Assembly (NCBI GenBank): GCA_902771785.1
Contig: CACXYH010000043.1
Coordinates: 1 to 32,518, forward strand
Direction: 5' to 3'
Origin: an uncultured Prevotellaceae bacterium
GTDB taxonomy: Bacteria > Bacteroidota > Bacteroidia > Bacteroidales > Bacteroidaceae
DNA: 32,518 bases
Below, one piece after another: positions 19,853-26,611 of the stretch. The translations under genes were made by a program, and so were the position numbers. Within the stretch, counting starts at the first letter, position 1, and each line of letters opens with the position of its first letter. Under the pieces are notes generated by a model, which worked only from the letters and a program-made list of their open reading frames with translations, did not search any database and was not told the DNA's origin.

Positions 19853-21712
19853 ATGACGACTAAAAGCATAAAGACACTCTTTGCCTGCTGTTTCGCAGGC
19901 TGCATGCTGGCCACGGTCTTTACTTCCTGCGAAGACATGTTCGAGACCGACTCTGACCGACAGATTTTCGACCCGGCGCTCGACCAGAAGACCGACTCCA
20001 TGTTCTACACGCTGGGCATCTTGAAGGGACTTCAGCAGGTGGCCGACCAGTATGTCATGACCAACGAGATGCGTGGCGACCTCACCGCTACCAACATCTA
20101 CACCGAGACCGACCTGCGCAGCCTGGCCGACTTCTCTGCCGACATCACTAATAAGTACGACTCGGCCTACCTCTACTACCGTATCATCAACAACTGCAAC
20201 TACTATATTGCCCATCGCGACACCAGCCTGCGCACGGGAAGCCGCCTCGTGACCATTCCCGAGTATGCCGAAGCGCTGGCCGTTCGTGCCTGGGCTTATC
20301 TGCAGCTTTGCAAGAACTACGGCGAGGTACCTTTCTTCACCGAACCGCTCGTGAGCATCGACGATGCCAATCGCCAGGTGAACAAGAAGAACCTTCGTCA
20401 GGTGTGCGACGAGCTCGTGCCCGAGCTTATCAAGTTCAGCGGCACGCCCGTGCCCGACTATGGCGAGATTGCCGCTGGTGTGCTCAATAGCAGTACCACC
20501 GACAATCCTGAGGAGAAGAAAGTCCAGTCGCGCTATGCCATGATTCCCGTCGACCTCGTGCTGGGCGACCTCTTCCTTGAGACCCATCAGTATGAGCAGG
20601 CTGCCCGCTACTACTTCAACTATCTGCGCGTCAACAAGTGGAATCTGCGCCAGGCCTACATCAATCTCGACGAGAACTTTATCATGCTTCAGCTCAAAGA
20701 CAAGATGCCCTCATCGTTCTCCATGACCGTTTCCGGCTATCATTGGGGAAGCATCTTCAACATTGGCAGCACCAACGACATGATTACCTACATTCCTATG
20801 GCTGCCAACCGTCTCTATGGCATCGTCACCGAGTTGCCCCGCTACTTTGGCTACGACTTCTATAGCACCACAGGCGGCACGGCCAACTCTTCGGCCCGCT
20901 ATCTGCTGGAACGCCAGATCGATGCCTCCGACACCTACAATGCGCTCTGCGCTGCTCAGGACTACTACTATACGCCCGGCACCAGCACAGGTGGCTCTAC
21001 CGTTGTGCGCACAGCCGAGCTTGGCGACGTGCGTCGTTTCTACACCATGTGGCCCGTGGCCAAGAACGACTCTTCGTTTGCCGTCATGAGAAAGTTCACC
21101 AGCGCCAATATTCCTCTTTACCGCACGGCAACGGTCTATCTGCGCCTGGCTGAGGCACTCAACCGCATGGGCTATCCCGATGCAGCCTTCGCCATTCTGA
21201 AGGACGGTATCAACGACGACCTGCTTTCTTATGTGGCCGTTGGCGACAGCACCGACAAGGCTGCCGGACGCTACATCCGTCCTGTGACAGCCACGATGCT
21301 CAAGACCACCATCCCGTTCCTCTCTGACGAGAACCACGCCTCTTTCGACGACAACTGGGGCATCCACAGCCGCGGCACCTACTACACCCAGGGTTCGTTC
21401 TCGCCCTATCAGCTCGACACCATCGTCGGCAAGAAGATCAACGAGCTGCAGCTTGTTCACGGCATGGTTCCCACAGGTACCATCAACGATACCATCCTGG
21501 CAGTAGAAGACCTGATTTGCGACGAGATGGCACTCGAGCTTGCCTTTGAAGGCACCCGTTTTGCCGACCTCACCCGTATAGCCCGTCATCGCAACGAATC
21601 GGGTGTCTTCGGTGCCACCTTCGGCAGCCAGTGGCTTGCTCGCAAGCTGGCCTACAAGCATCCTGCAGTTTCGCTGCTCGATGAGAAAAACTGGTATTTA
21701 CCCTTTAAGTGA
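19853..21712 (+). CDS. SusD/RagB-family surface lipoprotein (second copy)
   Basis: The 619-residue product has a lipoprotein signal (TVFTSC, Cys26) and is the binding partner of the second SusC. Family landmarks are YYRIINNCNYYIAH and LAVRAWAYLQLCKNYGEVPF in the helical part, then YLRLAEALNRMGYPDAAFAIL and the late ELAFEGTRFADLTRIARHR. The protein ends with WYLPFK, equivalent to the terminal W-P-I-type segment of the family. It is the last gene of the operon; a strong terminator follows 36 bases after the stop. Confidence 0.95.
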   Translation: MTTKSIKTLFACCFAGCMLATVFTSCEDMFETDSDRQIFDPALDQKTDSMFYTLGILKGLQQVADQYVMTNEMRGDLTATNIYTETDLRSLADFSADITNKYDSAYLYYRIINNCNYYIAHRDTSLRTGSRLVTIPEYAEALAVRAWAYLQLCKNYGEVPFFTEPLVSIDDANRQVNKKNLRQVCDELVPELIKFSGTPVPDYGEIAAGVLNSSTTDNPEEKKVQSRYAMIPVDLVLGDLFLETHQYEQAARYYFNYLRVNKWNLRQAYINLDENFIMLQLKDKMPSSFSMTVSGYHWGSIFNIGSTNDMITYIPMAANRLYGIVTELPRYFGYDFYSTTGGTANSSARYLLERQIDASDTYNALCAAQDYYYTPGTSTGGSTVVRTAELGDVRRFYTMWPVAKNDSSFAVMRKFTSANIPLYRTATVYLRLAEALNRMGYPDAAFAILKDGINDDLLSYVAVGDSTDKAAGRYIRPVTATMLKTTIPFLSDENHASFDDNWGIHSRGTYYTQGSFSPYQLDTIVGKKINELQLVHGMVPTGTINDTILAVEDLICDEMALELAFEGTRFADLTRIARHRNESGVFGATFGSQWLARKLAYKHPAVSLLDEKNWYLPFK

Positions 21713-21747
21713 TGGTGAGGCACGTGCCTCGCATGGGCATCTCTATG

Positions 21748-21789
21748 ATTTGGTCCAAGGCGCAATCCGCCTTGGACCAAATCTTTTTT
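21748..21789 (+). terminator. Strong terminator of the FAS1/Sus operon
   Basis: A perfect 15-bp stem (21748-21762 with 21768-21782) has a 5-base loop and is followed by C then six T. It closes the seven-gene operon. The convergent minus-strand gene ends at 21788, so its stop codon lies inside the T-run. The hairpin would therefore form at the 3' end of both transcripts, but a good U-tract exists only in the plus direction. Confidence 0.92.
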
Positions 21790-22618
21790 AGTAAGCGTAT
21801 ATCAGCCCGTACTTCTCGTGCAATTGGCGCAGGGAGCCGTCGGCCTTCATCTTTCTGATGGCGTTGTTCACTATCTGTAGCAAGTCTTCCTGCCCTTTCT
21901 GCATCAGCACGCCAATCTCGCCGTGGGTGAAAGGTTCGTTCAGAAGGGGTGCTGCCAGGCGGGTGTCTGTCTGCACATAGTAGGGAGCCTCCGTAATCTC
22001 CGTGATCATCACGTCGGCAGCTCCGGCTGCGATGAGCGAGGGAATCTCCTCGTTCTTCTGGTGGACAATAATCGTGGCGTGTGTCAGGTTAGCGTTGGCA
22101 AACTTCTCGTTCAGCCCTCCTGGGTTCACCATCACCCTGACTTCCGGCCTGTCTATGTCGGCCAGCGACCTGTAGTGGTCGCTCTCCGATGCCCTGCAGA
22201 GAATGGTTTTGCCGTTGGCCAGATAGCCTTCGCTCATGAGCATCGTCTCTTTCCTGGCGTCGGTAATGGTGATTCCCCCAATGGCAAGGTCGAATAGCTG
22301 CGGTTCTGTCAGCACATCGGCAGTCAGCGTAGGCCATGAGGTCTTGACGAATGCCGCGTCTACTCCCAACTCGGCTGCAATCTTCTGGGCTACCTCTATG
22401 CCGAAGCCCCAGTAAGTGCCGTCGTCTTCGCAAAACGACAGCGGCCTGTAATCACCTGTTGTACCTATCAGCAAAGTACCCCGTTTCGTTATCTCTGCAG
22501 TCTTCCCGCCAGTGGGGTTGTCGCCGTTGGCGCAAGCTGCAATCACCGTAGTACTGCATAGGGTCAGTATCACGGTCAGCATCCAGATTGTTTTTCTTAT
22601 CTGTTTTGCCAAATTCAT
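21788..22618 (-). CDS. Cyclohexadienyl dehydratase (PheC)-like solute-binding-fold lipoprotein
   Basis: The 276-residue product has a lipoprotein signal (TVIAAC, Cys29) and a periplasmic binding protein fold of the amino-acid-binding type. It shares with periplasmic cyclohexadienyl dehydratase the segments TGDYRPLSF (54-62), TSWPTLTAD (93-101), GGITITDARK and, most tellingly, NPGGLNEKFANAN (165-177). E210 in TEITEAPYY aligns with the region of the catalytic Glu of PheC. That enzyme makes phenylpyruvate from prephenate; plain amino-acid binding is the alternative. No transporter permease or ATPase gene lies nearby, which fits an enzyme or an orphan binder. The start is set at MNLAKQ because the ATG at 22645 overlaps the -7 promoter box. 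Confidence 0.75.
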   Translation of the reverse strand: MNLAKQIRKTIWMLTVILTLCSTTVIAACANGDNPTGGKTAEITKRGTLLIGTTGDYRPLSFCEDDGTYWGFGIEVAQKIAAELGVDAAFVKTSWPTLTADVLTEPQLFDLAIGGITITDARKETMLMSEGYLANGKTILCRASESDHYRSLADIDRPEVRVMVNPGGLNEKFANANLTHATIIVHQKNEEIPSLIAAGAADVMITEITEAPYYVQTDTRLAAPLLNEPFTHGEIGVLMQKGQEDLLQIVNNAIRKMKADGSLRQLHEKYGLIYAY

Positions 22619-22642
22619 AGTTTTGTATGTCATAACAGCGGG

Positions 22643-22674
22643 CAAAGATAATTGTTTTTTTGTTCCTACGCAAA
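22643..22674 (-). promoter_or_regulatory. Promoter of the PheC-like gene
   Basis: On the minus strand TTTG (22671-22674), a 20-bp spacer and TATCTTTG (22643-22650) match the full Bacteroidota consensus. Transcription would start near 22636, leaving a leader of roughly 18 nt. The upstream ATG at 22643-22645 falls inside the -7 box and so cannot be the start codon. Confidence 0.82.
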
Positions 22675-22766
22675 TATATCTCCGTTTTTTGTATTCCTTG
22701 CTTTCAGAGCGTCCAGCTTTTTAGACTTTTCCATGGGTAGGCGATACAACTTATGGAATATTTTCG

Positions 22767-22774
22767 TATCTTTG
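22767..22774 (+). promoter_or_regulatory. -7 box upstream of the small lipoprotein gene
   Basis: TATCTTTG matches TAnnTTTG, but no TTTG or TTG lies at the right distance upstream, so the -33 element is poor. The predicted leader to the ATG at 22877 is about 95 nt and AT-rich, with no clear structure. Confidence 0.5.
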
Positions 22775-22876
22775 CACCGAAAAAGAGTTTACGGGCATCC
22801 GCATGGCGGAAAAGCTATAAATGCCAGTCGTTATTAAATTGACGATATACGTTGAATCTTTAAATTATTTGCAATT

Positions 22877-23380
22877 ATGAACAAATCGGTATTCGCTGCT
22901 TTGGTCTTTTCTTTTTATTCTTGCGTTTATCTTGAAGAAGATGAGAACCATCACTACAAAATTCATTTTGAAAACCATTGGGATAAATCTATTTATATTT
23001 TGTTCGATACAGACTGGCATTGGTATGCTAATCCCTATGGAAAATATGGTTTTCCTTTTTTAGAAAAACCTCTTCATGAATCAGAGAGATTACCTAAGAT
23101 CTTGCCTGGAGGGATTGATAGTAAACTAATGACACTCACAGATTATTATGAATATGAACTTCAGGATGAAGATTCAGTTATAATTTTTGTATTCGATGGA
23201 GAACAAGCTGGCAAGAGATGCTCTGAATGTATCCTTGTTAGATACCAATTGTCAGAGGAAGATCTTAAGAAAGTAGGCTTCCGTGTATGTTATCCTCCAT
23301 CAGAGGCCATGAAAGATTTCTATATGAAGCCGTCGTATGAAGAGGTAATGAATCAGTTGAATAGCCATAACGTACAATGA
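22877..23380 (+). CDS. Small AT-rich lipoprotein of unknown function
   Basis: The 167-residue product starts with a short signal and a possible lipobox (SFYSC, Cys16). The mature part is acidic and rich in Tyr and Trp (DTDWHWYANPYGKYGF). It includes a strand-rich centre (DSVIIFVFDGEQAG) and YQLSEEDLKKVGFRVCYPP near the end, a pattern I associate with small uncharacterised Bacteroidota lipoproteins. No catalytic motif is visible. The DNA is clearly more AT-rich than the Sus operon and uses AT-ending codons, which may indicate acquisition by transfer or weak expression. Its stop overlaps the next start by 4 bases, so the two are probably translated together. Confidence 0.7.
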   Translation: MNKSVFAALVFSFYSCVYLEEDENHHYKIHFENHWDKSIYILFDTDWHWYANPYGKYGFPFLEKPLHESERLPKILPGGIDSKLMTLTDYYEYELQDEDSVIIFVFDGEQAGKRCSECILVRYQLSEEDLKKVGFRVCYPPSEAMKDFYMKPSYEEVMNQLNSHNVQ

Positions 23381-23991
23381 ACAGAAAGATTTTATTGGTA
23401 TTGATGGCGGCAATGATGCTGCTCACGCAGGCGCCAGCACAGACAACGGCGCAAGAGAATGCCGTGGGGCATTTTACGTATTGCCCCTACCTGGCGGTGC
23501 TCTATAGTCTATATTCCACAAGCGATAAGAGCACTGGCGCAAATAAGCTACAGCTTGGGTTCGGATTTGAAACTGAGTACCGTTTTACAAAGCTATTTGG
23601 TATTTCGGCAGGTCTTGAACTGGCGAACTTCGGAGTGAAAGGCCACACTACAATAAGTGACAGATATTTCCCTTCCCTTTCTATTGAAAACGAGTATAAG
23701 ATGAAAACTCTTTCCCTGCCACTAATGTTTAACCTCCATCCGTTAGCAAGCAACAGGCTGTCGCTGCGGATGGGTCTTCAGCCGGGTTGGCTGGTAAAGA
23801 CCGATTCTGAAAAATTATCCTCAGGTGGTATGTGTTTTGTCTTACCCGTAGGCGTGGCAGTTGGGCTAAGCGACCGTGTGCGATTAGAGTTACGCGCACA
23901 AATCGGCACCAGCAACCTTGAGCAGAGAAAAGGTTACGTAGAGCTATACCAGCGAACGTTGGCTTTAAATATGACCTATGTGATACGGTAG
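23377..23991 (+). CDS. Small outer-membrane beta-barrel (porin-like) protein
   Basis: The 204-residue product has a signal peptide (MNRKILLVLMAAMMLLTQ, cleavage near APAQ or TTAQ). Amphipathic strands with Gly/aromatic alternation follow (LQLGFGFETEYRF, GISAGLELANFGV, TLSLPLMFNLHP, RLSLRMGLQPGWLV). It ends in LALNMTYVIR rather than a terminal aromatic residue. This pattern fits the small outer-membrane beta-barrel domain common in Bacteroidota. The stop of the preceding lipoprotein gene overlaps its start (ATGA), suggesting a lipoprotein-barrel pair. No function can be assigned. Confidence 0.75.
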   Translation: MNRKILLVLMAAMMLLTQAPAQTTAQENAVGHFTYCPYLAVLYSLYSTSDKSTGANKLQLGFGFETEYRFTKLFGISAGLELANFGVKGHTTISDRYFPSLSIENEYKMKTLSLPLMFNLHPLASNRLSLRMGLQPGWLVKTDSEKLSSGGMCFVLPVGVAVGLSDRVRLELRAQIGTSNLEQRKGYVELYQRTLALNMTYVIR

Positions 23992-24039
23992 GGATAATAT
24001 AGGAATACCTGCATACCAAGTCCTGCACGTTTGCCCCCT

Positions 24040-24360
24040 AAAGTGCCGCTTTGGATTTCTTAAAGCGGTACTTTGGCTCCTTGAATCGCATCGATTTGTC
24101 GGATGAATCGAGGCGATTTGTCGGATGAATCGGGTGGATTTGTCGGATGAATCAAGGGCGTTGGCTCCGTTAGCGAGGGCTACGTCTAACGGTCTTTACG
24201 CTGTAGACCATCGGTCTCCACGTCGTAGACCATCGGTCTCCACGTCGTAGACCATCGGTTTCTCGCGTGGAAACCACTGTTTTCCGACGTACAAACCGAT
24301 GGATTCCGCAGAACAAACCGTAGGGATCTTCTGGAAAAACTGATGGTTTCCGCATTCAAT
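24040..24360. repeat. Degenerate 22-bp periodic array of small dyads
   Basis: About fourteen 22-bp units run head to tail. Most contain a 13-bp core of two 5-base inverted arms around 3 bases, followed by 9 spacer bases. Units drift in sequence in blocks: AAAGC-type (40-74), AATCG-cat-CGATT and AATCG-agg-CGATT (84-118), three AGACC-atc-GGTCT/GGTTT units (205-261), then AAACC-nnn-GGTTT variants (271-349); these positions are offsets from 24000. Two neighbouring units near 24227 and 24249 are nearly identical over their whole length. The core phase shifts by 11 bp, half a period, in the middle of the array. Because 22 is not divisible by 3, the array cannot encode a peptide repeat with a 22-bp unit. 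Confidence 0.8.
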
Positions 24361-24459
24361 TGGAGGTCAAGTTGCCTCTCTTCCGGCCAGAGCATGCGCC
24401 GATGGCCGCTGCGAAAAAAGCATGAAAAACGATGTTTTTATGCATGTAGAGCGCCGAAT

Positions 24460-24560
24460 CTGTCACCCTATCACCCCATCTGTCACCCTATCTGTCACCT
24501 ACTAAACATGCTCTGTGTCAATCAGTTAAGGCGATTTGGTGACAGAGTGACAGATTTTTT
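24460..24560 (+). repeat. Inverted CTGTCACC repeat cluster with T-run
   Basis: CTGTCACC occurs at 24460-24467, 24480-24487 and 24492-24499. The complementary GGTGACAG-AGTGACAG occurs at 24538-24553, followed by ATTTTTT. The last two left copies can pair with the two right copies across a loop of about 38 bases, with a 4-base bulge. The T-run makes a terminator possible on the plus strand, about 560 bases past the barrel gene. Repeated binding sites for a protein are the alternative. Confidence 0.6.
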
Positions 24561-24587
24561 CGCGAAAAAAAATTTGGGTATAAATAT

Positions 24588-24641
24588 AATTTAAGCTATT
24601 ATTCCTGGGATTTTAGCTTAAATTCTGGGAATAATAGCTTA
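24588..24641. repeat. Overlapping inverted repeats downstream of the GH43 gene
   Basis: The left arm can pair in two exclusive ways. AATTTAAGCTA (24588-24598) is exactly complementary to TAGCTTAAATT (24614-24624). TAAGCTATTATTCC (24592-24605) is exactly complementary to GGAATAATAGCTTA (24628-24641). The repeats start 34 bases after the GH43 stop codon on the minus strand, so they could shape its 3' end. No good U-tract follows on that strand. Confidence 0.65.
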
Positions 24642-24674
24642 AACTTTATCTGTAGCCTTTACTTTTGTGCTATG

Positions 24675-26366
24675 CTATCGGATGCGTTTACGCGACTGAA
24701 TGTTGCCATTCTCGTCGACAAACTGCTCGATAACGAGGCCGCGACGCGCAGAGCCTTGGTCCAGTTTGCGGCCCATCAGGTCGTAGGAGCGGGTGAAGCG
24801 CACGGGCTTGGCGGCCACCGTTTCTATGCCGGCAGGGTCGGTCTGCGTGAACCGCCACGCATCGAAGAAGACGTTTTCGGCCGCCGTGAAGAGAAAGTAG
24901 ACGTTGTGAACACCCTTGAAGGCGGTGGTGTCCAGTTCTAAGGTGTGGTCGAGCATGGTGGTCGACGAGAAGTCGAGCGTGGCGGCAGGCTTGGTGCTTA
25001 TTTTGTCGAGACGTATTTCGAGCTTGCCTTTGCCCTTGGCTCTGAGCATGAACGAGGCGGCCTGTTCGGTGCCGAAGTCAACCTTGCGCACCATCGTCCA
25101 TGCGTTGGCCTCCATCTTCACCTGCAGGTTCTTCTGAGCGTCGTTGCCCAGCGTGCTGTAGTTGGGCACCTTGCTGATGTTGGTGAAGTTCTCGTAGATC
25201 ACTCCGCCGCAGGTGGCCATTGTCTCGGCCTGCTGCAGCTCGTAGGGGTTCATGTTGCGAATCTGGGTGACGCCGCCCTTGGTGAGCGTCATCTTGCTGA
25301 TTTTCTGCGTGCTCTCGTTGACCGTTGCCTTGTTCACTCCGATGGAGCGGAAGCCCGAAGCTCCTGTGTTCATGGCCGACTCGAGCAGTGTTGAGTGGTA
25401 GAACAGGTAGTAGTTGCCCTCGTATTTGTGCAGATGGGTGTGGTTGTTGCCCCATCCCATGCCGAAGTTGCCCTCGTTGGGCACGTATTCGCCACGATAT
25501 TCCCACGAGTCGGGGTCGAGTGGGGTGTCGCTCACCATGTAGCACATGCTGCACGACGAGGGGGCAGGGTAGCTGCCGCGCTTGGCATATTTGCTCCATT
25601 CGTCGCGGTCAGACCACGACGTGTTGAACGTAAAGACGAAGCGTCCGTTCATGATGTTGAGCTCGCTGGCCTCGAACATGTAGGGAGCCGGCATGTTGAC
25701 GGCGGCTCCGTCGAGGGCTATCATGCTGCTTCTGAGCTTGGCGATGCGCGAGTTGCCAGGCATCAGCTTCGAGCCCGTCGGCTGCGGGTCGCCGCCTCCG
25801 AAGGCTATCCAGCCCGTTCCGTTCTCGTCGATGACCACGCCTGGGTCGAACACCCAGTTGCAGGGGTCTACGCCCGCCATTCCGTGACGGATGAGGGCGT
25901 TGCTGAGCGGCGACTTCCAGGGGCCTATGGGCGAGCTTGCCTTGATGACGCCCACGCTGCCGCCGCCGTTGGCGAAGTAGATGAAGAACTCGTCCTGTCC
26001 GGCTGCGTTCTTGCGCCATACTGCCGAGGGAGCCCACGACTGTCCGCACCAGGAACCGCACACCTTGCCTACGTCGATGGTGCCGTGGAATGTCCAGTTG
26101 ACCATATCGTCGGTCGAGAAGACCACGAGCGACTTGATGTTGCCATAGCCGTTGCTGCCAGTCTTTCCGTTTGCGCGAAACTGCTGGTGGTCGTTAGTTC
26201 CGTAGACGTAGAGGCGTCCGTTGTAGTCGATGGCCGTTGGGTCGGCGCAGAAGACCGCAGCGCTGATGGGGTTGGCATTGCCCACTTCCTTGTAGTTCTT
26301 GGCAGGCGTCTGGGCGAAAGCCTGCAGCGAGAGGGCCAGAAGGGCCGATGATAATAGGTATCTCAT
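24675..26366 (-). CDS. Secreted GH43 arabinofuranosidase-like enzyme with CBM6-like domain
   Basis: The 563-residue product probably removes arabinose side chains from arabinoxylan outside the cell. A signal peptide (cleavage after LQAFAQ, residue 19) precedes a five-bladed propeller of GH43 type. The expected acidic residues are present: D42 in CADPTAID as the base, D174 in FDPGVVID as the pKa modulator and E232 in MFEASELN as the acid. The MFEASELN segment resembles arabinoxylan arabinofuranohydrolases. A CBM6-like domain follows (about 385-520, from YELQQAETMA to FFDAWRFT). The final 40 or so residues (SYDLMGRKLDQ to SRKRIR) look like a secretion sorting tail. Xylosidase activity cannot be excluded. 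It has its own promoter and is divergent from the DUF4380-like gene. Together with the GH10 gene it points to xylan use. Confidence 0.9.
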   Translation of the reverse strand: MRYLLSSALLALSLQAFAQTPAKNYKEVGNANPISAAVFCADPTAIDYNGRLYVYGTNDHQQFRANGKTGSNGYGNIKSLVVFSTDDMVNWTFHGTIDVGKVCGSWCGQSWAPSAVWRKNAAGQDEFFIYFANGGGSVGVIKASSPIGPWKSPLSNALIRHGMAGVDPCNWVFDPGVVIDENGTGWIAFGGGDPQPTGSKLMPGNSRIAKLRSSMIALDGAAVNMPAPYMFEASELNIMNGRFVFTFNTSWSDRDEWSKYAKRGSYPAPSSCSMCYMVSDTPLDPDSWEYRGEYVPNEGNFGMGWGNNHTHLHKYEGNYYLFYHSTLLESAMNTGASGFRSIGVNKATVNESTQKISKMTLTKGGVTQIRNMNPYELQQAETMATCGGVIYENFTNISKVPNYSTLGNDAQKNLQVKMEANAWTMVRKVDFGTEQAASFMLRAKGKGKLEIRLDKISTKPAATLDFSSTTMLDHTLELDTTAFKGVHNVYFLFTAAENVFFDAWRFTQTDPAGIETVAAKPVRFTRSYDLMGRKLDQGSARRGLVIEQFVDENGNIQSRKRIR

Positions 26367-26400
26367 AGATGCTGAAATAGATGTATAAGTTTGTTGACTG

Positions 26401-26408
26401 CAAAGATA
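26401..26408 (-). promoter_or_regulatory. -7 box of the GH43 gene
   Basis: On the minus strand TATCTTTG matches TAnnTTTG and lies 34 bases before the GH43 start codon. No TTTG is found at 19-21 bp upstream, so the gene may need an activator. The dyad at 26451-26487 lies just upstream of it. Confidence 0.6.
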
Positions 26409-26450
26409 CTGCTTTTTTTCGAACTACGGCAGGCCTTTTGTTTCTTATTT

Positions 26451-26487
26451 ATTAATATGTACGCACGCATGTCCGTACTTTATTAAT
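26451..26487. promoter_or_regulatory. Possible operator dyad between divergent promoters
   Basis: ATTAATA-t-GTACG (26451-26463) is mirrored by CGTAC-tt-TATTAAT (26474-26487) around a 10-base centre. The dyad sits between the minus-strand -7 box of GH43 and the plus-strand -7 box of the DUF4380-like gene. Such a position suits a shared regulator. It may instead be a chance AT-rich dyad. Confidence 0.45.
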
Positions 26488-26569
26488 AGTATGTTTCAGA
26501 AGTTTTGCAAAATGTAAAATCAGGCTGATTACGGGTGAAGGGTAGGGGAGCGATGCCCGTGTTTTTTGC

Positions 26570-26577
26570 TATCTTTG
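26570..26577 (+). promoter_or_regulatory. -7 box of the DUF4380-like gene
   Basis: TATCTTTG matches the -7 consensus and lies 34 bases before the ATG at 26612. No -33 TTTG is present at the normal distance. Transcription would start near 26584. That leaves the GTG at 26600 as a possible but less likely start. Confidence 0.6.
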
Positions 26578-26611
26578 CAATCAGTAATAATCAACTGACG
26601 TGTGTAGACTA

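Larger units (their letters stand above)
23992..24674. other. Repeat-rich non-coding region
   Basis: This 683-base gap lies between two convergent genes. In order it holds a 22-bp periodic dyad array (about 24040-24360), a small dyad GCATG-AAAAAC-gat-GTTTTTATGC (24420-24443), an inverted cluster of CTGTCACC motifs (24460-24560), the palindrome TTTTTTCGCGAAAAAA, and overlapping inverted repeats (24588-24641). Short ORFs here change frame with the 22-bp period and show no protein-like signal. No promoter or RNA gene of a known family was recognised. Confidence 0.8.

Noticed and set aside
22619-22645. Longer N-terminus for the PheC-like protein (MPAVMTYKT)
   Set aside because: Its ATG lies inside the -7 promoter box, so it would not be on the transcript.
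24040-24360. CRISPR array
   Set aside because: Units are contiguous at 22 bp with no unique spacers, the repeats diverge, and no cas genes are present.
24170-24395. Small minus-strand ORFs with repeated TTWRPMV-like phrases
   Set aside because: The apparent peptide repeats arise from the 22-bp DNA repeat, which rotates frame. There is no start signal or promoter.
25395-26351. 318-codon plus-strand ORF opposite GH43
   Set aside because: Antisense shadow of a gene with intact catalytic residues, signal peptide and promoter.
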